Positions 33,459-43,589 of a DNA stretch of 64,000 nucleotides are shown one piece after another. Each line of letters opens with the position of its first letter. Position 1 is the stretch's first letter. Under the pieces are notes generated by a model that saw only the letters and a program-made list of their open reading frames with translations, ran no database searches and had not been told where the DNA came from. A program made the position numbers and the translations under genes. The stretch is from positions 62,001-126,000 of the forward strand of contig JADKGY010000008.1 in NCBI GenBank assembly GCA_016722045.1, read 5' to 3'. Source of the DNA: Candidatus Opimibacter skivensis. GTDB lineage: Bacteria > Bacteroidota > Bacteroidia > Chitinophagales > Saprospiraceae.

Positions 33459-35768
33459 ATGAAAATTTTTTCCTTTGTCATTTTTATTCTTCTATTAAGC
33501 GGTACTTCATACTGCCAGTTGATTTATCCGGGCAGCGTGTGGCGTTATTATGATGCAGGCATGGAACCTCCTCTGCAATCAGGAGTGACTTGGTATCAAT
33601 CCTCATACGATGCTTCACTTTGGAACATGGGGCCGGCTCAACTAGGGTATGGGGATGGTGATGAAGCTACAGTGATTTCTTCCGCGACATTAACAGCTTA
33701 TTTCAGGCAGTCTTTTACGGTCAACGACGTAGGTGATTACAGCGGATTGAACCTCCAACTCACATATGATGACGGCGCCGTAGTGTATCTCAATGGTGTT
33801 GAAATGTGGAGAGTGAATATGCCTGCCGGAAATATCACCTACAATACATTTGCTTCCTCCAGTAGTGGTGACAATGCGATGGCCTCCATCACAGCACCAA
33901 ATACGCTGGTCAATGGAACAAATGTATTAGCCGTTGAGATCCATCAGCATGCCGCCAATAGTTCTGATATCAGTTTTGATTTCAACTTAACTGGTGTTCC
34001 TGCTGCAGGAATTGCTGTCATTACGCGCGGGCCTTATTTGCAACGGGCCAATGACACAAGTATCATCGTAAGATGGCGGACCAATATCGCCAGCCCTTCC
34101 ATCATTGACTACGGTCCTAATGTAGCATCACTCACTTCCTCCGCCATTGAAATGACTCCCGTGACTGAGCATATTCTGATGATTGATTCGCTTTCTGCAG
34201 CGTCATTATATTTTTATCAGATCCGGAATCTTATAGATACCATTTTGTTCCCAGCTCCAGATGTTTACTTCAAAACTTATCCTGCTCCTGGAAGTGTGGC
34301 ACCTTTGACAGCCTGGATTCTCGGGGATTGTGGTACAGGAAATATCAATGCACGGAATGTGCGCAATGCATATTATTCATACATCGGTACGCAGCGTACT
34401 GACCTCATGCTTTTCCTGGGCGACAATGCTTACAATAGCGGTACAGATGCGGAATATCAGACAGCTGTCTATCAGAATATGTATGAAGAGAAATTAAAGA
34501 ATACCATTTCCTGGTCCTGTCTTGGAAACCATGATGGTATTTCATCTAATTCCAGCACTCAGACGGGACCATACTATGATATGTATTCTTTTCCCACTCT
34601 TGGTGAGTGTGGCGGTGAAGCTTCCGGAACAGAAGCATATTATTCTTTCGATTTCGGTGCTGTACATTTTATTATTCTCAATAGTTATGATGTGGATCGA
34701 TCTGTCGGTGGACCGATGTATCAGTGGTGCGAAGCAGACTTAGCCAATACAAATGCTACATGGATTATAGCAGCCTGGCATCATTCGGCATATAGTAAAG
34801 GATCACATGATTCGGATACGGATACATACATGACGCAAATGAGACAAAATTTTTTACCTCTGCTTGAGTCTTATGGTGTCGATCTTGTTTTGTCAGGCCA
34901 TAGTCACGCATATGAACGTACATATTTGTTGAATGGTCATTATGGCCTCTCCTCTACGTTCAATTTGCAGACGAATACGGTGGGGGTCACAGGATCAGGT
35001 TCGGGACAGATTTCCAATGATGGCGCTTACTACAAAGCACCAGTTGGTTCGCAAAGCGGAAAGGGCGCAGTTTATATTACCACAGGATCTTCAGGACAAA
35101 TTCAAGCCGCTCCTTTAGGTCATCCCGCTATGTATTATAATGCGATCAGCCTTGGTTCGTGCGTATTGAAAATAAATACTGATACGCTATCTGTCATCTT
35201 TCTCCGACAAACAGGTGCTATTGATGATCAATTTACAATCATCAAAAATCCGGATTGCAATCCAGGTGTAGCATGTGACGACCTTAATCCATGTACCACA
35301 AATGACAAGTGGGACAATTACTGTTATTGTCACGGCGTACCTTTTCAACGCATCGTAACCTCTACTGCAGATGCAGGTCCTGGCTCCATGCGTGAAATCA
35401 TAAGTTCCGCATGTGCCGGCGATACTATTCGCTTTTCTGCAACGATAACTGATACAATATTCCTTTCATCTGAAATCACTATTGACAAAAATCTGGTCAT
35501 CCTCGGACTTTCGGCTCAGGACATAGTGATGTCGGGCCAGCTCATCACGCGAATATTTCATGTTTTACCATTGACCCATTTAACAATCTCCAATATCACA
35601 CTCTGCAAGGGATATCAGTTTACTAATGGTGGTGCCATACTCAATGACGGATCATTGATTTTAGAGCACACTCAATTTATAGCCAACATGCAGGGGGCTA
35701 CGCCAAAAGCATGGACTAACCACAATCAGGTATTAATAAAACAAGGGATAAATTATATCCGACCGTAA
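33459..35768 (+). CDS. Secreted purple-acid-phosphatase-like metallophosphoesterase
   Basis: 769 residues. Signal peptide (~1-20), a beta-sandwich domain (~22-185, carbohydrate-binding-like, YDDGAVVYLNGVEMWR), a PAP N-terminal Fn3-like domain (~190-280), then the catalytic domain: GDCGTG (~291), FLGDNAYNSG (~318), GNHDG (~352), AWHHSAYSKG (~435) and SGHSHAYERT (~478). All five PAP metal-ligand motifs are present, so a phosphomonoesterase or phosphodiesterase activity is likely. The C-terminal ~125 residues (from STADAGPGSMREI) form a right-handed beta-helix-like module that recurs at the end of the metalloprotease at 39-42 kb. Confidence 0.88.
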   Translation: MKIFSFVIFILLLSGTSYCQLIYPGSVWRYYDAGMEPPLQSGVTWYQSSYDASLWNMGPAQLGYGDGDEATVISSATLTAYFRQSFTVNDVGDYSGLNLQLTYDDGAVVYLNGVEMWRVNMPAGNITYNTFASSSSGDNAMASITAPNTLVNGTNVLAVEIHQHAANSSDISFDFNLTGVPAAGIAVITRGPYLQRANDTSIIVRWRTNIASPSIIDYGPNVASLTSSAIEMTPVTEHILMIDSLSAASLYFYQIRNLIDTILFPAPDVYFKTYPAPGSVAPLTAWILGDCGTGNINARNVRNAYYSYIGTQRTDLMLFLGDNAYNSGTDAEYQTAVYQNMYEEKLKNTISWSCLGNHDGISSNSSTQTGPYYDMYSFPTLGECGGEASGTEAYYSFDFGAVHFIILNSYDVDRSVGGPMYQWCEADLANTNATWIIAAWHHSAYSKGSHDSDTDTYMTQMRQNFLPLLESYGVDLVLSGHSHAYERTYLLNGHYGLSSTFNLQTNTVGVTGSGSGQISNDGAYYKAPVGSQSGKGAVYITTGSSGQIQAAPLGHPAMYYNAISLGSCVLKINTDTLSVIFLRQTGAIDDQFTIIKNPDCNPGVACDDLNPCTTNDKWDNYCYCHGVPFQRIVTSTADAGPGSMREIISSACAGDTIRFSATITDTIFLSSEITIDKNLVILGLSAQDIVMSGQLITRIFHVLPLTHLTISNITLCKGYQFTNGGAILNDGSLILEHTQFIANMQGATPKAWTNHNQVLIKQGINYIRP

Positions 35769-35804
35769 TCATAGAAAGGCAATACTGATCAAGTGCGCTG
35801 CACC

Positions 35805-36266
35805 TCAAAATGCATTTACAACGGCTATAATATCATCACCATATTTTGAAATCTTCTGATCGCCGAATCCTTTGATCTTATTTAAATCTTCCATGGATCT
35901 CGGCCTTGTCTTGGAGACAGTGATCAGTTCGGCATTGTGACAAACCAGGTATTCGGGCACATTCACTTCTTTGGCTCTGTCTCTTCGCCATTGTTTTAAC
36001 GCACCGAAGATTTGTTTTTCTTCCTCCGTCAATTCAACTTCGACATCAAAAGATATTTTGTCACTTTCCTTTGATCCGTTCTTGTGTGCTTTTCCATTCT
36101 CATAGAAAACCAATACTGACCAAAAATCCGGTTGGCCGATGACAAATTGTGTAGCTGTTTTTTTGACCGTCACGGATTCCATAAATGTGTTGATGGCATC
36201 CTGGTCCTGTTGGATGTGCTTGTCATCCAGTCTGGTTTGAAATAGTTTAATGTTCATTGTTTTCAA
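35805..36266 (-). CDS. HRDC-domain protein
   Basis: 153 residues. The C-terminal ~75 residues are an HRDC domain (FGALKQWRRDRAKEVNVPEYLVCHN, then MEDLNKIKGFGDQKISKYGDDII), the nucleic-acid-binding domain that caps RecQ helicases and RNase D. The N-terminal ~75 residues carry a small alpha/beta region (VIGQPDFWSVLVFYENGK). Stand-alone HRDC proteins of this size are frequent in Bacteroidota and of unknown role. It is convergent with the phosphoesterase gene. Confidence 0.85.
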   Translation of the reverse strand: MKTMNIKLFQTRLDDKHIQQDQDAINTFMESVTVKKTATQFVIGQPDFWSVLVFYENGKAHKNGSKESDKISFDVEVELTEEEKQIFGALKQWRRDRAKEVNVPEYLVCHNAELITVSKTRPRSMEDLNKIKGFGDQKISKYGDDIIAVVNAF

Positions 36267-36594
36267 ATTTTATTGGTGAAGAAATATTTAACCCGAATGA
36301 AATCCAGCAGATCCTGATTTCTTTCTTTCCTATATGTCTCGAGCAGGGTAAAACATGACCGGTTTGGGCCTATTTTTTTTCAAAACGCAAAAAAAAGTTT
36401 TTCCGGTCTGCCCTAAATGAATTCTCCACCGCTACAAAAAAAGAATGTGCATAACCATCTGTAGACCCAGACAATCAACGGGTTAGAACAGTGTGGCACA
36501 CCTAAGTGTGGCACACTGTTTTCAGTAGGGTTCAATATCGGGAAGTGGAAAGGAGGCAAGAATTCAATCTCCCCTACACAATCGGCCCAGGAAC
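36267..36594. other. Gene-free stretch with an imperfect hairpin
   Basis: No coding potential is visible in these ~330 bp. The only feature is an inverted repeat at 36487-36501/36506-36520 (AACAGTGTGGCACAC / GTGTGGCACACTGTT, one mismatch, 4-base loop). It contains a directly repeated GTGTGGCACAC and could end transcription of the minus-strand oxidase gene, although no T-tract follows. Confidence 0.5.
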
Positions 36595-38121
36595 TTATAC
36601 AACACTGAGCTCGTCCAATCCCAACCGATGCAGAAAATCATTAGCATACATAGTCTGCAACGCATTGGTCGGAAGGATGGTCTGTCTCGCTGCTATCCAT
36701 GCATCCACTGCAGCATCACCATATTTGGTCCGCACATTTATGTCGTTAAGATTATTGCATTGGCCCCAGTGTAAAGTATACTCAATCCCTGCCGCATCAA
36801 GCGCCGGATAGAGTGCATTGTAAAAATTATTTGTTTGATTAGAGAACGGCGCCGGAAACTCAATCGCACAGGTGACAGGATATTTCGTGAAAGCAAGAGT
36901 CGATTTACTTTTTTTCACATACCGAAATGTAATGATGCCCGGAAACGGCGTCACATTGCAAAGCGGAATGATAATATTTGCGGCGGCAAGTGCCTGGCTG
37001 ACATCAATACCAATTTCAACGCTCAACGCTTTACCTTTTGCAATAGACGTCCCATCCATGAAGGTGTAACCAGGTATGCTCACGACATTGCTTTCCTCTT
37101 TGTATTGTTTTTTGATCAGTTTGTCCAGCCATTTCATGATCGTAGGGATCGTATGGGGGATGATGGAGCTCACCTTGCCGATGACATGTAGCACATCATT
37201 ACTGGGACCAAAACTTGGATTGGATGTTGGCGGCATCTGGGGTGTGAAGGCAACCTTTTCCATCACACTCACTACGGTCGCATCAAGCTTGTAAGGATTG
37301 ACCAGTACAGAAAAATAATAGGGATTCGCTACCGGAAGACCAAGTCCTGCAATATTTGATGGATCATTGAGAAAATTCCGAATAGTCACCCATGGAAAAT
37401 ATTTCTGGCATCGCTTCAGCGCGTAGATCGGTTCGGCTTTGATCAGTACAGCATAGATCACACCGAAGCTTCCAAAACTGACAAGGGCTGCCTGAAAAAC
37501 GGCATCATTATTTATTCTTGTAGCCCCGGGCGCAAAGTTATTGACAAAGACATCTGAAACAATCCTGGTATTTCCTTCCACCCAATAATGAAGTGTATCA
37601 GAAACTACGATATGAAGACCCTCCACGAAATCCTGCATGGACCCAAACGTGAAGGACGATCCATGCGTGCCCGTCGATATCGCTCCGACTATACTTTGAC
37701 CATCGCTTGCACCTGATGTCGAAAGGGCAAGATTGCTCTGTTGCAACTGCGTATTAATTTCCATCACGGAAGCGCCACATTGCGCCAGACAGTATAGATT
37801 CCCCGGTATGCCGGGTTCAACCTGAGTAGCTGGCAAGCCGGGTTCGATCATGTTCAACGCATTGGCATTGATCAGGTATCCTGTGGTCTTCTGAATATCT
37901 GAGAGCGACCATCCACCACCAAATACTTTCACAGGTTTTCCATTCGTGATGGCATCGCGCAGTACGGTCTTGATATTATTGAGCCCGCTATTCCATTTCG
38001 CAACAAAGCCAATAGGTGTGCTTCCATCTGGGTTCCGATTGTAGATAACATGATATTGCTCTGCGGTGAACGAGATATTCTCGTGAAGATTTGTCCATTT
38101 GTAGTTGGTATAAACCGGCAT
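36595..38121 (-). CDS. FAD-binding (PCMH-type) sugar-lactone oxidase-like protein
   Basis: 508 residues. The N-terminal PCMH FAD domain has VKVFGGGWSLSDI, LSTSGASDGQSIVGAISTGTHGSS (pyrophosphate-binding, residues ~135-160) and FGSFGVIYAVLIKAEP. The C-terminal part (EYTLHWGQ near 465, followed by a helical end) resembles the D-arabinono-/L-gulono-lactone oxidase C-terminal domain. It would oxidise an aldonolactone or related sugar with O2 or another acceptor. No His in the position used for covalent FAD is obvious. No signal peptide, so probably cytoplasmic. The substrate cannot be told from sequence. Confidence 0.78.
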   Translation of the reverse strand: MPVYTNYKWTNLHENISFTAEQYHVIYNRNPDGSTPIGFVAKWNSGLNNIKTVLRDAITNGKPVKVFGGGWSLSDIQKTTGYLINANALNMIEPGLPATQVEPGIPGNLYCLAQCGASVMEINTQLQQSNLALSTSGASDGQSIVGAISTGTHGSSFTFGSMQDFVEGLHIVVSDTLHYWVEGNTRIVSDVFVNNFAPGATRINNDAVFQAALVSFGSFGVIYAVLIKAEPIYALKRCQKYFPWVTIRNFLNDPSNIAGLGLPVANPYYFSVLVNPYKLDATVVSVMEKVAFTPQMPPTSNPSFGPSNDVLHVIGKVSSIIPHTIPTIMKWLDKLIKKQYKEESNVVSIPGYTFMDGTSIAKGKALSVEIGIDVSQALAAANIIIPLCNVTPFPGIITFRYVKKSKSTLAFTKYPVTCAIEFPAPFSNQTNNFYNALYPALDAAGIEYTLHWGQCNNLNDINVRTKYGDAAVDAWIAARQTILPTNALQTMYANDFLHRLGLDELSVV

Positions 38122-38196
38122 AATGTTGTGGTGTTTGAAGTGCAGAATTAATGTGTCGAAAAATGATGTATGGAAAACAGAAAAGTGAAGATCAAA

Positions 38197-38523
38197 TCAT
38201 TGACCAGGCGGAGGCACCTGCGCATCTTTTGCACAATCGAATACAATTCGAATCGGCATCACCATACCCAATGAGATTACATTTAGGATCACGAAAGCGG
38301 CATTGGTCTTGACGGTAACCATGGCCAAACCATTGCCCTGACAATTGGTCAATTCAGTGTTCTTAAATTTTTTGTCTTCTAGGGCGCCCCAAAAGAATGA
38401 CCATGAAGTGCGTTTGATAGGATTGTGCACTTGGGCCACGTTCCTGGGCATAATAACTGTGGTAGATGAACAGGAACAAAAAACAATAACACAAATAATG
38501 CTGAGTACAGTCGTCCGAATCAT
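38197..38523 (-). CDS. Bor-like small lipoprotein
   Basis: 108 residues. Lipoprotein signal MIRTTVLSIICVIVFCSCSS (lipobox Cys ~16 or 18). The mature part, SWSFFWGALEDKKF...CQGNGLAMVTVKTN..LNVISLGMVMPIRIVFDC, has the spacing of phage lambda Bor/Iss-type lipoproteins: a FFxxGL-like start, a central Cys, a V-x-T-x strand, a LGxxxP turn and a final Cys. In E. coli that family is linked to serum resistance; in Bacteroidota it is a common, uncharacterised envelope lipoprotein. The two Cys outside the lipobox could form a disulphide. Confidence 0.6.
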   Translation of the reverse strand: MIRTTVLSIICVIVFCSCSSTTVIMPRNVAQVHNPIKRTSWSFFWGALEDKKFKNTELTNCQGNGLAMVTVKTNAAFVILNVISLGMVMPIRIVFDCAKDAQVPPPGQ

Positions 38524-38939
38524 AATAGGATTTTTAGTATTGTAAATAATGGTTTGGCAAAACGGTCACACACTAATTTCCTCTGTGTGTAGAAATAAAA
38601 TCTGCAATTCTTTTCCTGCTATTAAATATTACATTTCACTGGTCAGGCTGTATTAAAGTTTATTTGCCTGCTTTGTAAAATACCGATCCCTTTTTTCCTC
38701 AAGATATTCATTCTAAATAATATTTCCAACGCATTGAATTCCAGCACTATTTTTTGTGCCCTAAACTGTTCCCCATGGGCTTATAAAAATGAAATCCATT
38801 AAATGTTGAGGCGGGGAAGGATTGGCTGTGCGGATCCTGTAGGTGGATGGCCCGACACCGAAATGAAAAAGCTCCGGTTTCGCCGTGGGTCATTTTTTAT
38901 GCCTGAATTTCCTCAAATACATTTGGTCTCTTCGTGTAT
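38524..38939. other. Gene-free stretch
   Basis: About 415 bp with no credible reading frame (an open frame at 38803-39024 runs across a terminator and has no family likeness). No promoter, hairpin or repeat stands out in it. It separates the Bor-like lipoprotein from tRNA-Cys. Confidence 0.4.
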
Positions 38940-38973
38940 AAAAAAAGCCCCACCACGTATGTGGCAAGGCTTT
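38940..38973 (-). terminator. Rho-independent terminator for tRNA-Cys
   Basis: On the minus strand AAAGCC...GGCTTT closes a hairpin with an inner CCAC/GTGG pairing and is followed by seven Ts. It lies ~50 bases past the 3' end of tRNA-Cys on the same strand. Confidence 0.8.
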
Positions 38974-38995
38974 ATTTCTGTCCCCTTTAAGGGAA

Positions 38996-39015
38996 AACTT
39001 TGCTTAAGCAAAGTT
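38996..39015. repeat. 20-bp perfect palindrome AACTTTGCTTAAGCAAAGTT
   Basis: Self-complementary over 20 bases, nested between CCCCTTTAAGGG and TTAGGGG. It sits between tRNA-Cys and its terminator and resembles the C/G-flanked element at 16659-16680. Its role is unknown. Confidence 0.7.
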
Positions 39016-39023
39016 AGGGGTTG

Positions 39024-39094
39024 AGGTCGGGAGCGGATTCGAACCGCTGTAGCAGCTTTTGCAGAGCTGAGCCTAGCCACTCGGCCACCCGACC
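39024..39094 (-). tRNA. tRNA-Cys (anticodon GCA)
   Basis: A 71-nt cloverleaf on the minus strand: acceptor GGTCGGG/CCCGACC, anticodon stem CAGCT/AGCTG around loop CTGCAAA (anticodon GCA), T-arm AGCGG-TTCGAAT-CCGCT, and U as discriminator base, the identity base for Cys. CCA is not encoded. Confidence 0.95.
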
Positions 39095-39197
39095 ATTTGT
39101 TTATGATTCTTAATTCTTAAGTAGGTCAGACCTTGCTTATTATTCCCCTTTCTTTTAAAGGGACTGCAAATATAGGCCTTTATTCAATTCTCCTACA

Positions 39198-42042
39198 TTA
39201 CTGCACATTGCAGTTTCCAATCAGCGTCAATTGCCCCCCTGGAAGGTCCTGTACCAGGGATGCCCCGATCACATTTACGTTTTTCAGGATGGTGACATTT
39301 TTAAGGCTCAGCCCCCCTGAGTTATTGATAGCCGCTCCTGTAAGTGAAGAGCCGGATTTAAGCGTCAGGTTGTTGATTTGGGCCGCCGTCGTCGTATTGG
39401 GTATTTCAAAGATCCGGATACCCGATGTAGTTATGCCGGTGTTGGCACCAAGGGCAATGATGACTACATTTTTATTGATGGTCAGCGGCGTGGCACCGAT
39501 ATCAATTGATTGACTCGCCAGGGCAGCACTTATCTTTATGGAATCCCCATTGTTGGCGCAACTTAGCGCAGCAGCCAAACTTCCGGGACCACTTCCATTC
39601 GCCACAGTTACGGTCAATTGACACGTGGAAACACCACATACCTTAATACCCCACGTACTCAGACTTCCCCCGTCGAGATTGGCTACATCCTGAATCTTAA
39701 GAGTCCAGATTCCCGAAGAATTCAACCCATCAAATACCGTCATTGGATTACTTGGTTTATACGTAAGCCCATCTATAGGAGGACATGGCCAGCTGCTATT
39801 AGCCGCCTCATCATCAAAGTTGATATTAAAATTATCCTCACCTGCACATGGCCTGTTCCAGATTATATCCTGCGTAGTATTAGGTGCTATAAGCGTAAAG
39901 ATTAAATCATTCACATAGGTATGTGTTCCAGTAAGGCTTAAAACATTCACATCAGTTATGGTGAGCGAACTTGGAAAAGTTAGTGTAGACATTACAGTTG
40001 GTGTCCCTGAAGCAGAAATAGCAATCGGAACATTGGTGCTCATGACAGACAAACAATTCGATGTCGTAAATGAAAATGCCGCAGAATAATTACTTGTTCC
40101 ACACGCATTTGTGGTGCGTACTCTCCAATAATAAAGTGTGTTTTGCTGTAAAGGTGATACGACCTGATATTGATCTGTTGCAACTGTTCCCGTCTGAATT
40201 AGATTGGCGAAATTTACATCGGTTGCGATTTGATAATCATATTGGCTTGCACCAGCAATAGCGGACCAATCAAGCAATGGGGATGTGTCTATGTTTGTTC
40301 CATTATTTACGGGACTTAGTAGTGTAGGGCTGGATGGGGGAACTAATAAGTTGATCGTAAAATTGGCGTCCTTATCTCCGGTTGAGCTTGTCCCCCTGAC
40401 GACCGGAATAAACGTTCCTGATAATGCACCCAGATTTGAAATGGTCAGCGTGCTATTGTTTCCGGGTATTACTACCTGAGGTAAAAAACTGACATTCGCA
40501 CCGGGTGGAACATTAAGAAGTGACAATGTAACCGGATTAGAAAAACCCAATATCTGCCCTACGACTACAGACGTCTGAACTGTACCATCATTACATTCTG
40601 TAACCGTGGCCGGATTCAGGCTCACCGTAAAATTCGGAGCCCCAACATTGACGGTGATGTTAGCATTATTTATATCAAAGAAAATATTGTTAGATGCTTT
40701 TACCATTACCCTTCCCTGGGTTGTAGTTCCCACAGGAACTGAAATTGTGGCTGAACCATCATTGGGCTCGTTCAAAGACAATACAGTCGGATACGTAAAT
40801 CCACCATCATAAGACATTCGGATATCTACCGTAGAACAACTAACTGGTGCTGCTGTAGTATTTGCAACATTCCATGTTATTGTTTGATTTGTTGTTTCTA
40901 ACCATGTAGTAGCTACATTTTGTGATGTCACTGTGAATGGCCCGGCTGCTGCAACTGATGTGACAACGATATTATCTTCTTTTGTACAACCCGCTATGTT
41001 GTGATAATCTCTCACTGTGAGACGAAAATTCATAGCTCTTCCAACGGAGGGTAAGACTTCCCACGCATAATTCACGTTCGCAACCAGGTCCGATAATCTC
41101 GGGATATATCTGTTAGGCGAGCTACTCTGAAGAAAGCTTCGGAATAGAGGGCCATCAGGATCATTTGCAGTGGGAGGCTCCGTTGATGTTGTCTCCAGAT
41201 CATATTGTTCCCAGCAATAAGTAAGAGGATCATTGTTCGGATCCGTCGCTACGCCTGTGAGTACAAATGGAGTTGAGATAGGAATTGAATAATCAGGAAC
41301 TGCAGTAACAACAGGGGCTGTATTGTTGAGCGTAATAAACGCTGCACAATTTGTACCCGTGATATGTGCAGATATCTGCTGAATACTTCTTGCATGAAAA
41401 TACGCATCACTATGCGGTTGAACATCATCTACTCCACATATTCCTGCATAGGCCATAACGGTTGTACCGCTTCCTACTTCATAAGCTGATGATGCTGACC
41501 TGTTACCTCCTCCACAATTAGAGGCTATTGAATTGAACGTATGGTCACCCCCAAATTGATGTCCCATTTCATGAGCGACATAGTCTATCCAGAACCCATC
41601 TCCTACCGGGCTACCGGATCCGGTTACTCCTCCGGCTTTTGTGCTGGTCGTGCATACTGCATTCAGATATGCTACGCCTCCACCGCCCGTGCTGAATACG
41701 TGTCCGATGTCATAATTAGCTGTACCGATCACTGCATCACAGGTCGTTTGATTCTGCCCCAGCATTGTGCCTCCATTGTTATTTGTATACGGATCTGTGG
41801 CGGGATCATAATAAAAAATCAGGTTCGTGTTTGCAACGAGTATTAAGCGCACCGTTATATCGGCTTCATAAACCTGATTAACCCGATTTACGGCATTGAC
41901 CACTGCCGACATTACAAGACCAGATTGTGATGAATTGAACGCTCCAAAAAAATTGCTGTACTCGCCGTCTGCGGCCTGTGCTAATCTATAACTCCTGAAC
42001 TGGCAGTCCCCCTGGCGCTGGGACGCATGTTCATTTATCTCC
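39198..42042 (-). CDS. Secreted reprolysin-like metalloprotease, catalytic and C-terminal part (frameshifted)
   Basis: The larger part of a gene that starts at 42582. In this frame it opens INEHASQRQGDCQFRSYRLAQA and continues into the protease domain with AHEMGHQFGGDHTF, a metzincin zinc motif (HExxHxxGxxH), about 115 residues after the first ATG (41912). Then come immunoglobulin/Fn3-like domains (NNGTNIDTSPLLDW), a proprotein-convertase P-domain (SGIWTLKIQDVANLDGGSLSTW) and a final beta-helix-like module (GSGPGSLAAALSCANNGDSI to the end) shared with the phosphoesterase at 33-36 kb. The joined protein would be ~1128 residues, secreted. Confidence 0.82.
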
Positions 42043-42582
42043 CTTTGCTTTTTCTGTTACACTGCATATCCAGGGTTCGCTTTTTTGATAGTCCTTTTTG
42101 AAGTAAACGATCCTGTGCTCAAGATCATTACGCTGGTAAGGATCGATGTAAGTCATTCCGTTTTCATCCCGGATGACTGCCCTGAACCCACTCTCTGTCC
42201 AATCCGCCCTGATCGTTCTGTTCGGATCAGAAACCGACTCTCCTCTAAAGGTTCTGATCTCTGGATATTTTGCAGCCAGCTCAGGCTCCATCATGTCATA
42301 CTGTATCATCCTGAAAACATCTGATGATCCATCTGCAAGGCCTACAGTCAGGAGTGTTGAGCTATTTGAAATAGGCTGATCTGCTTCTTTGGGTGATGTC
42401 CACAGTACATCTTTTATTGTTGCAAAATCCGTGTTGTAGACAATATATTTTTGAGGAATGATATCTCTGGATCCCTGCACGCCGATCAGGATCTGGTCCA
42501 CAGGGGTCCATCGCTGTGCGAACGCATTGATAACTGAAAACGTAATGATGAGTGTTAAAATCGATTGGATCAAACTTCTCAT
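42031..42582 (-). CDS. Secreted reprolysin-like metalloprotease, signal and propeptide (frameshifted)
   Basis: 183 residues: a signal peptide (MRSLIQSILTLIITFSVINAFA, then QRW) and a propeptide-like domain (SSDVFRMIQYDMMEPELAAKYPEIRTFRG and GFRAVIRDENGMTYIDPYQ). This is the prodomain usually found before Bacteroidota reprolysin-like proteases. It ends with an artificial SVTEKAKGDK tail; adding one G to the GGG run near 42042 continues the frame into the protease domain. Confidence 0.8.
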   Translation of the reverse strand: MRSLIQSILTLIITFSVINAFAQRWTPVDQILIGVQGSRDIIPQKYIVYNTDFATIKDVLWTSPKEADQPISNSSTLLTVGLADGSSDVFRMIQYDMMEPELAAKYPEIRTFRGESVSDPNRTIRADWTESGFRAVIRDENGMTYIDPYQRNDLEHRIVYFKKDYQKSEPWICSVTEKAKGDK

Positions 42583-42746
42583 GATGAATAGTTGAGTTAA
42601 ATTCCTACTAAATGGCCTCTGAACAAGAGTGGATGGCCTACTTTATGTAACCACCATTCTGTTTTTTTCTATTACTTTTTTTGGGGGAATGCCTTGTGTA
42701 CGTCTGTTGGCAATGACAGGCCTATTGTGCTCTCAGATGAAGGCAA

Positions 42747-42754
42747 CAAAAGTA
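42747..42754 (-). promoter_or_regulatory. -7 element (TACTTTTG) for the metalloprotease gene
   Basis: A perfect TAnnTTTG on the minus strand, followed by TTGCC, in the gap between the esterase end and the protease start, giving a leader of ~160 bases. No clear -33 TTTG. Confidence 0.4.
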
Positions 42755-42790
42755 AGAATTATTGAATTTGGAACCGTAAGTATTTGTATC

Positions 42791-43522
42791 CTAAAAACGT
42801 GTAGCCAGGTAATGAGGCAACATAGCCCTCCAGGTGGGCCAGTCATGCTTCATATCAGGTCCCCAGACATCCAGTTCATGAGGGATGCCTTTGTAATTGA
42901 GGAGGGCCGAAAATGATCTGGATGCCTCAGGGCTTTCATAATCACCCGATCCTGTGAGGATGTGCACATGATTAGATCGCTGTAGCATGGGCAGGTAATA
43001 ATCATCATTGAGATGCTCCAGGTAATGCTTGGGGCTGTTGAAATAAACATCTTCATCCCAATAACCATCCGTGTAGGTGGTCAGGTCGTAAACTCCGCTC
43101 ATAGCAATGGTTCCTGCAAACAAATCCGGTCTCCGGAAGTACATATTTGCTGCATGCAGGGCCCCTAATGAAGCACCGCAGGTGATAATCCCAGTGTCTT
43201 CACTCGTGTTGTGTTTAATATAAGGAACAACCTCCCGGTTTACATATTGATTGAACTGCTGATGGCGAATAGCCTTATGCCTGGGGTGCATCTTGCTATT
43301 GAGCCAACTTTCGGAGTTGATGCTATTGATGGAGAAAACCTTGACTTTGCCGGCGTCAAGATAAGGTTCAAGCACATCCAGCAAGAGGAATCGCTCGTAT
43401 TCGAGATAATCTGCCGCAGCAGTAGGAATAAGTAATAATGAAAATCCAAAATGGCCATAGATGGCGATTTCCATTTGTTTATTCAGAGAAGGACTAAACC
43501 ATGAGTCTAACTGCCGTTGCAT
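42791..43522 (-). CDS. Esterase-like alpha/beta hydrolase
   Basis: 243 residues of the putative esterase (DUF/PF00756-like) group: ITCGASLGALHAANM holds the nucleophile Ser in a GxSxG-like elbow, LTGSGDYESPE a likely catalytic Asp, and MKHDWPTW the catalytic His near the end. No signal peptide, so cytoplasmic. Such proteins hydrolyse thioesters or short carboxylic esters; the substrate is unknown. A TATCTTAG box near 43550 might be its -7 element. Confidence 0.78.
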   Translation of the reverse strand: MQRQLDSWFSPSLNKQMEIAIYGHFGFSLLLIPTAAADYLEYERFLLLDVLEPYLDAGKVKVFSINSINSESWLNSKMHPRHKAIRHQQFNQYVNREVVPYIKHNTSEDTGIITCGASLGALHAANMYFRRPDLFAGTIAMSGVYDLTTYTDGYWDEDVYFNSPKHYLEHLNDDYYLPMLQRSNHVHILTGSGDYESPEASRSFSALLNYKGIPHELDVWGPDMKHDWPTWRAMLPHYLATRF

Positions 43523-43589
43523 TTCGTTTTGTGTTTGATCGCCCTAAGATATTTTTTTTTTGGTTGATGACTAATGGTTGTTGGTTAAT

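Noticed and set aside
36835..37191. Plus-strand frame of 118 codons within the FAD oxidase
   Set aside because: It is antisense to a well-supported gene and has no family-like sequence.
38803..39024. 73-codon frame before tRNA-Cys
   Set aside because: It runs through the terminator hairpin and the 20-bp palindrome and looks like no known protein.
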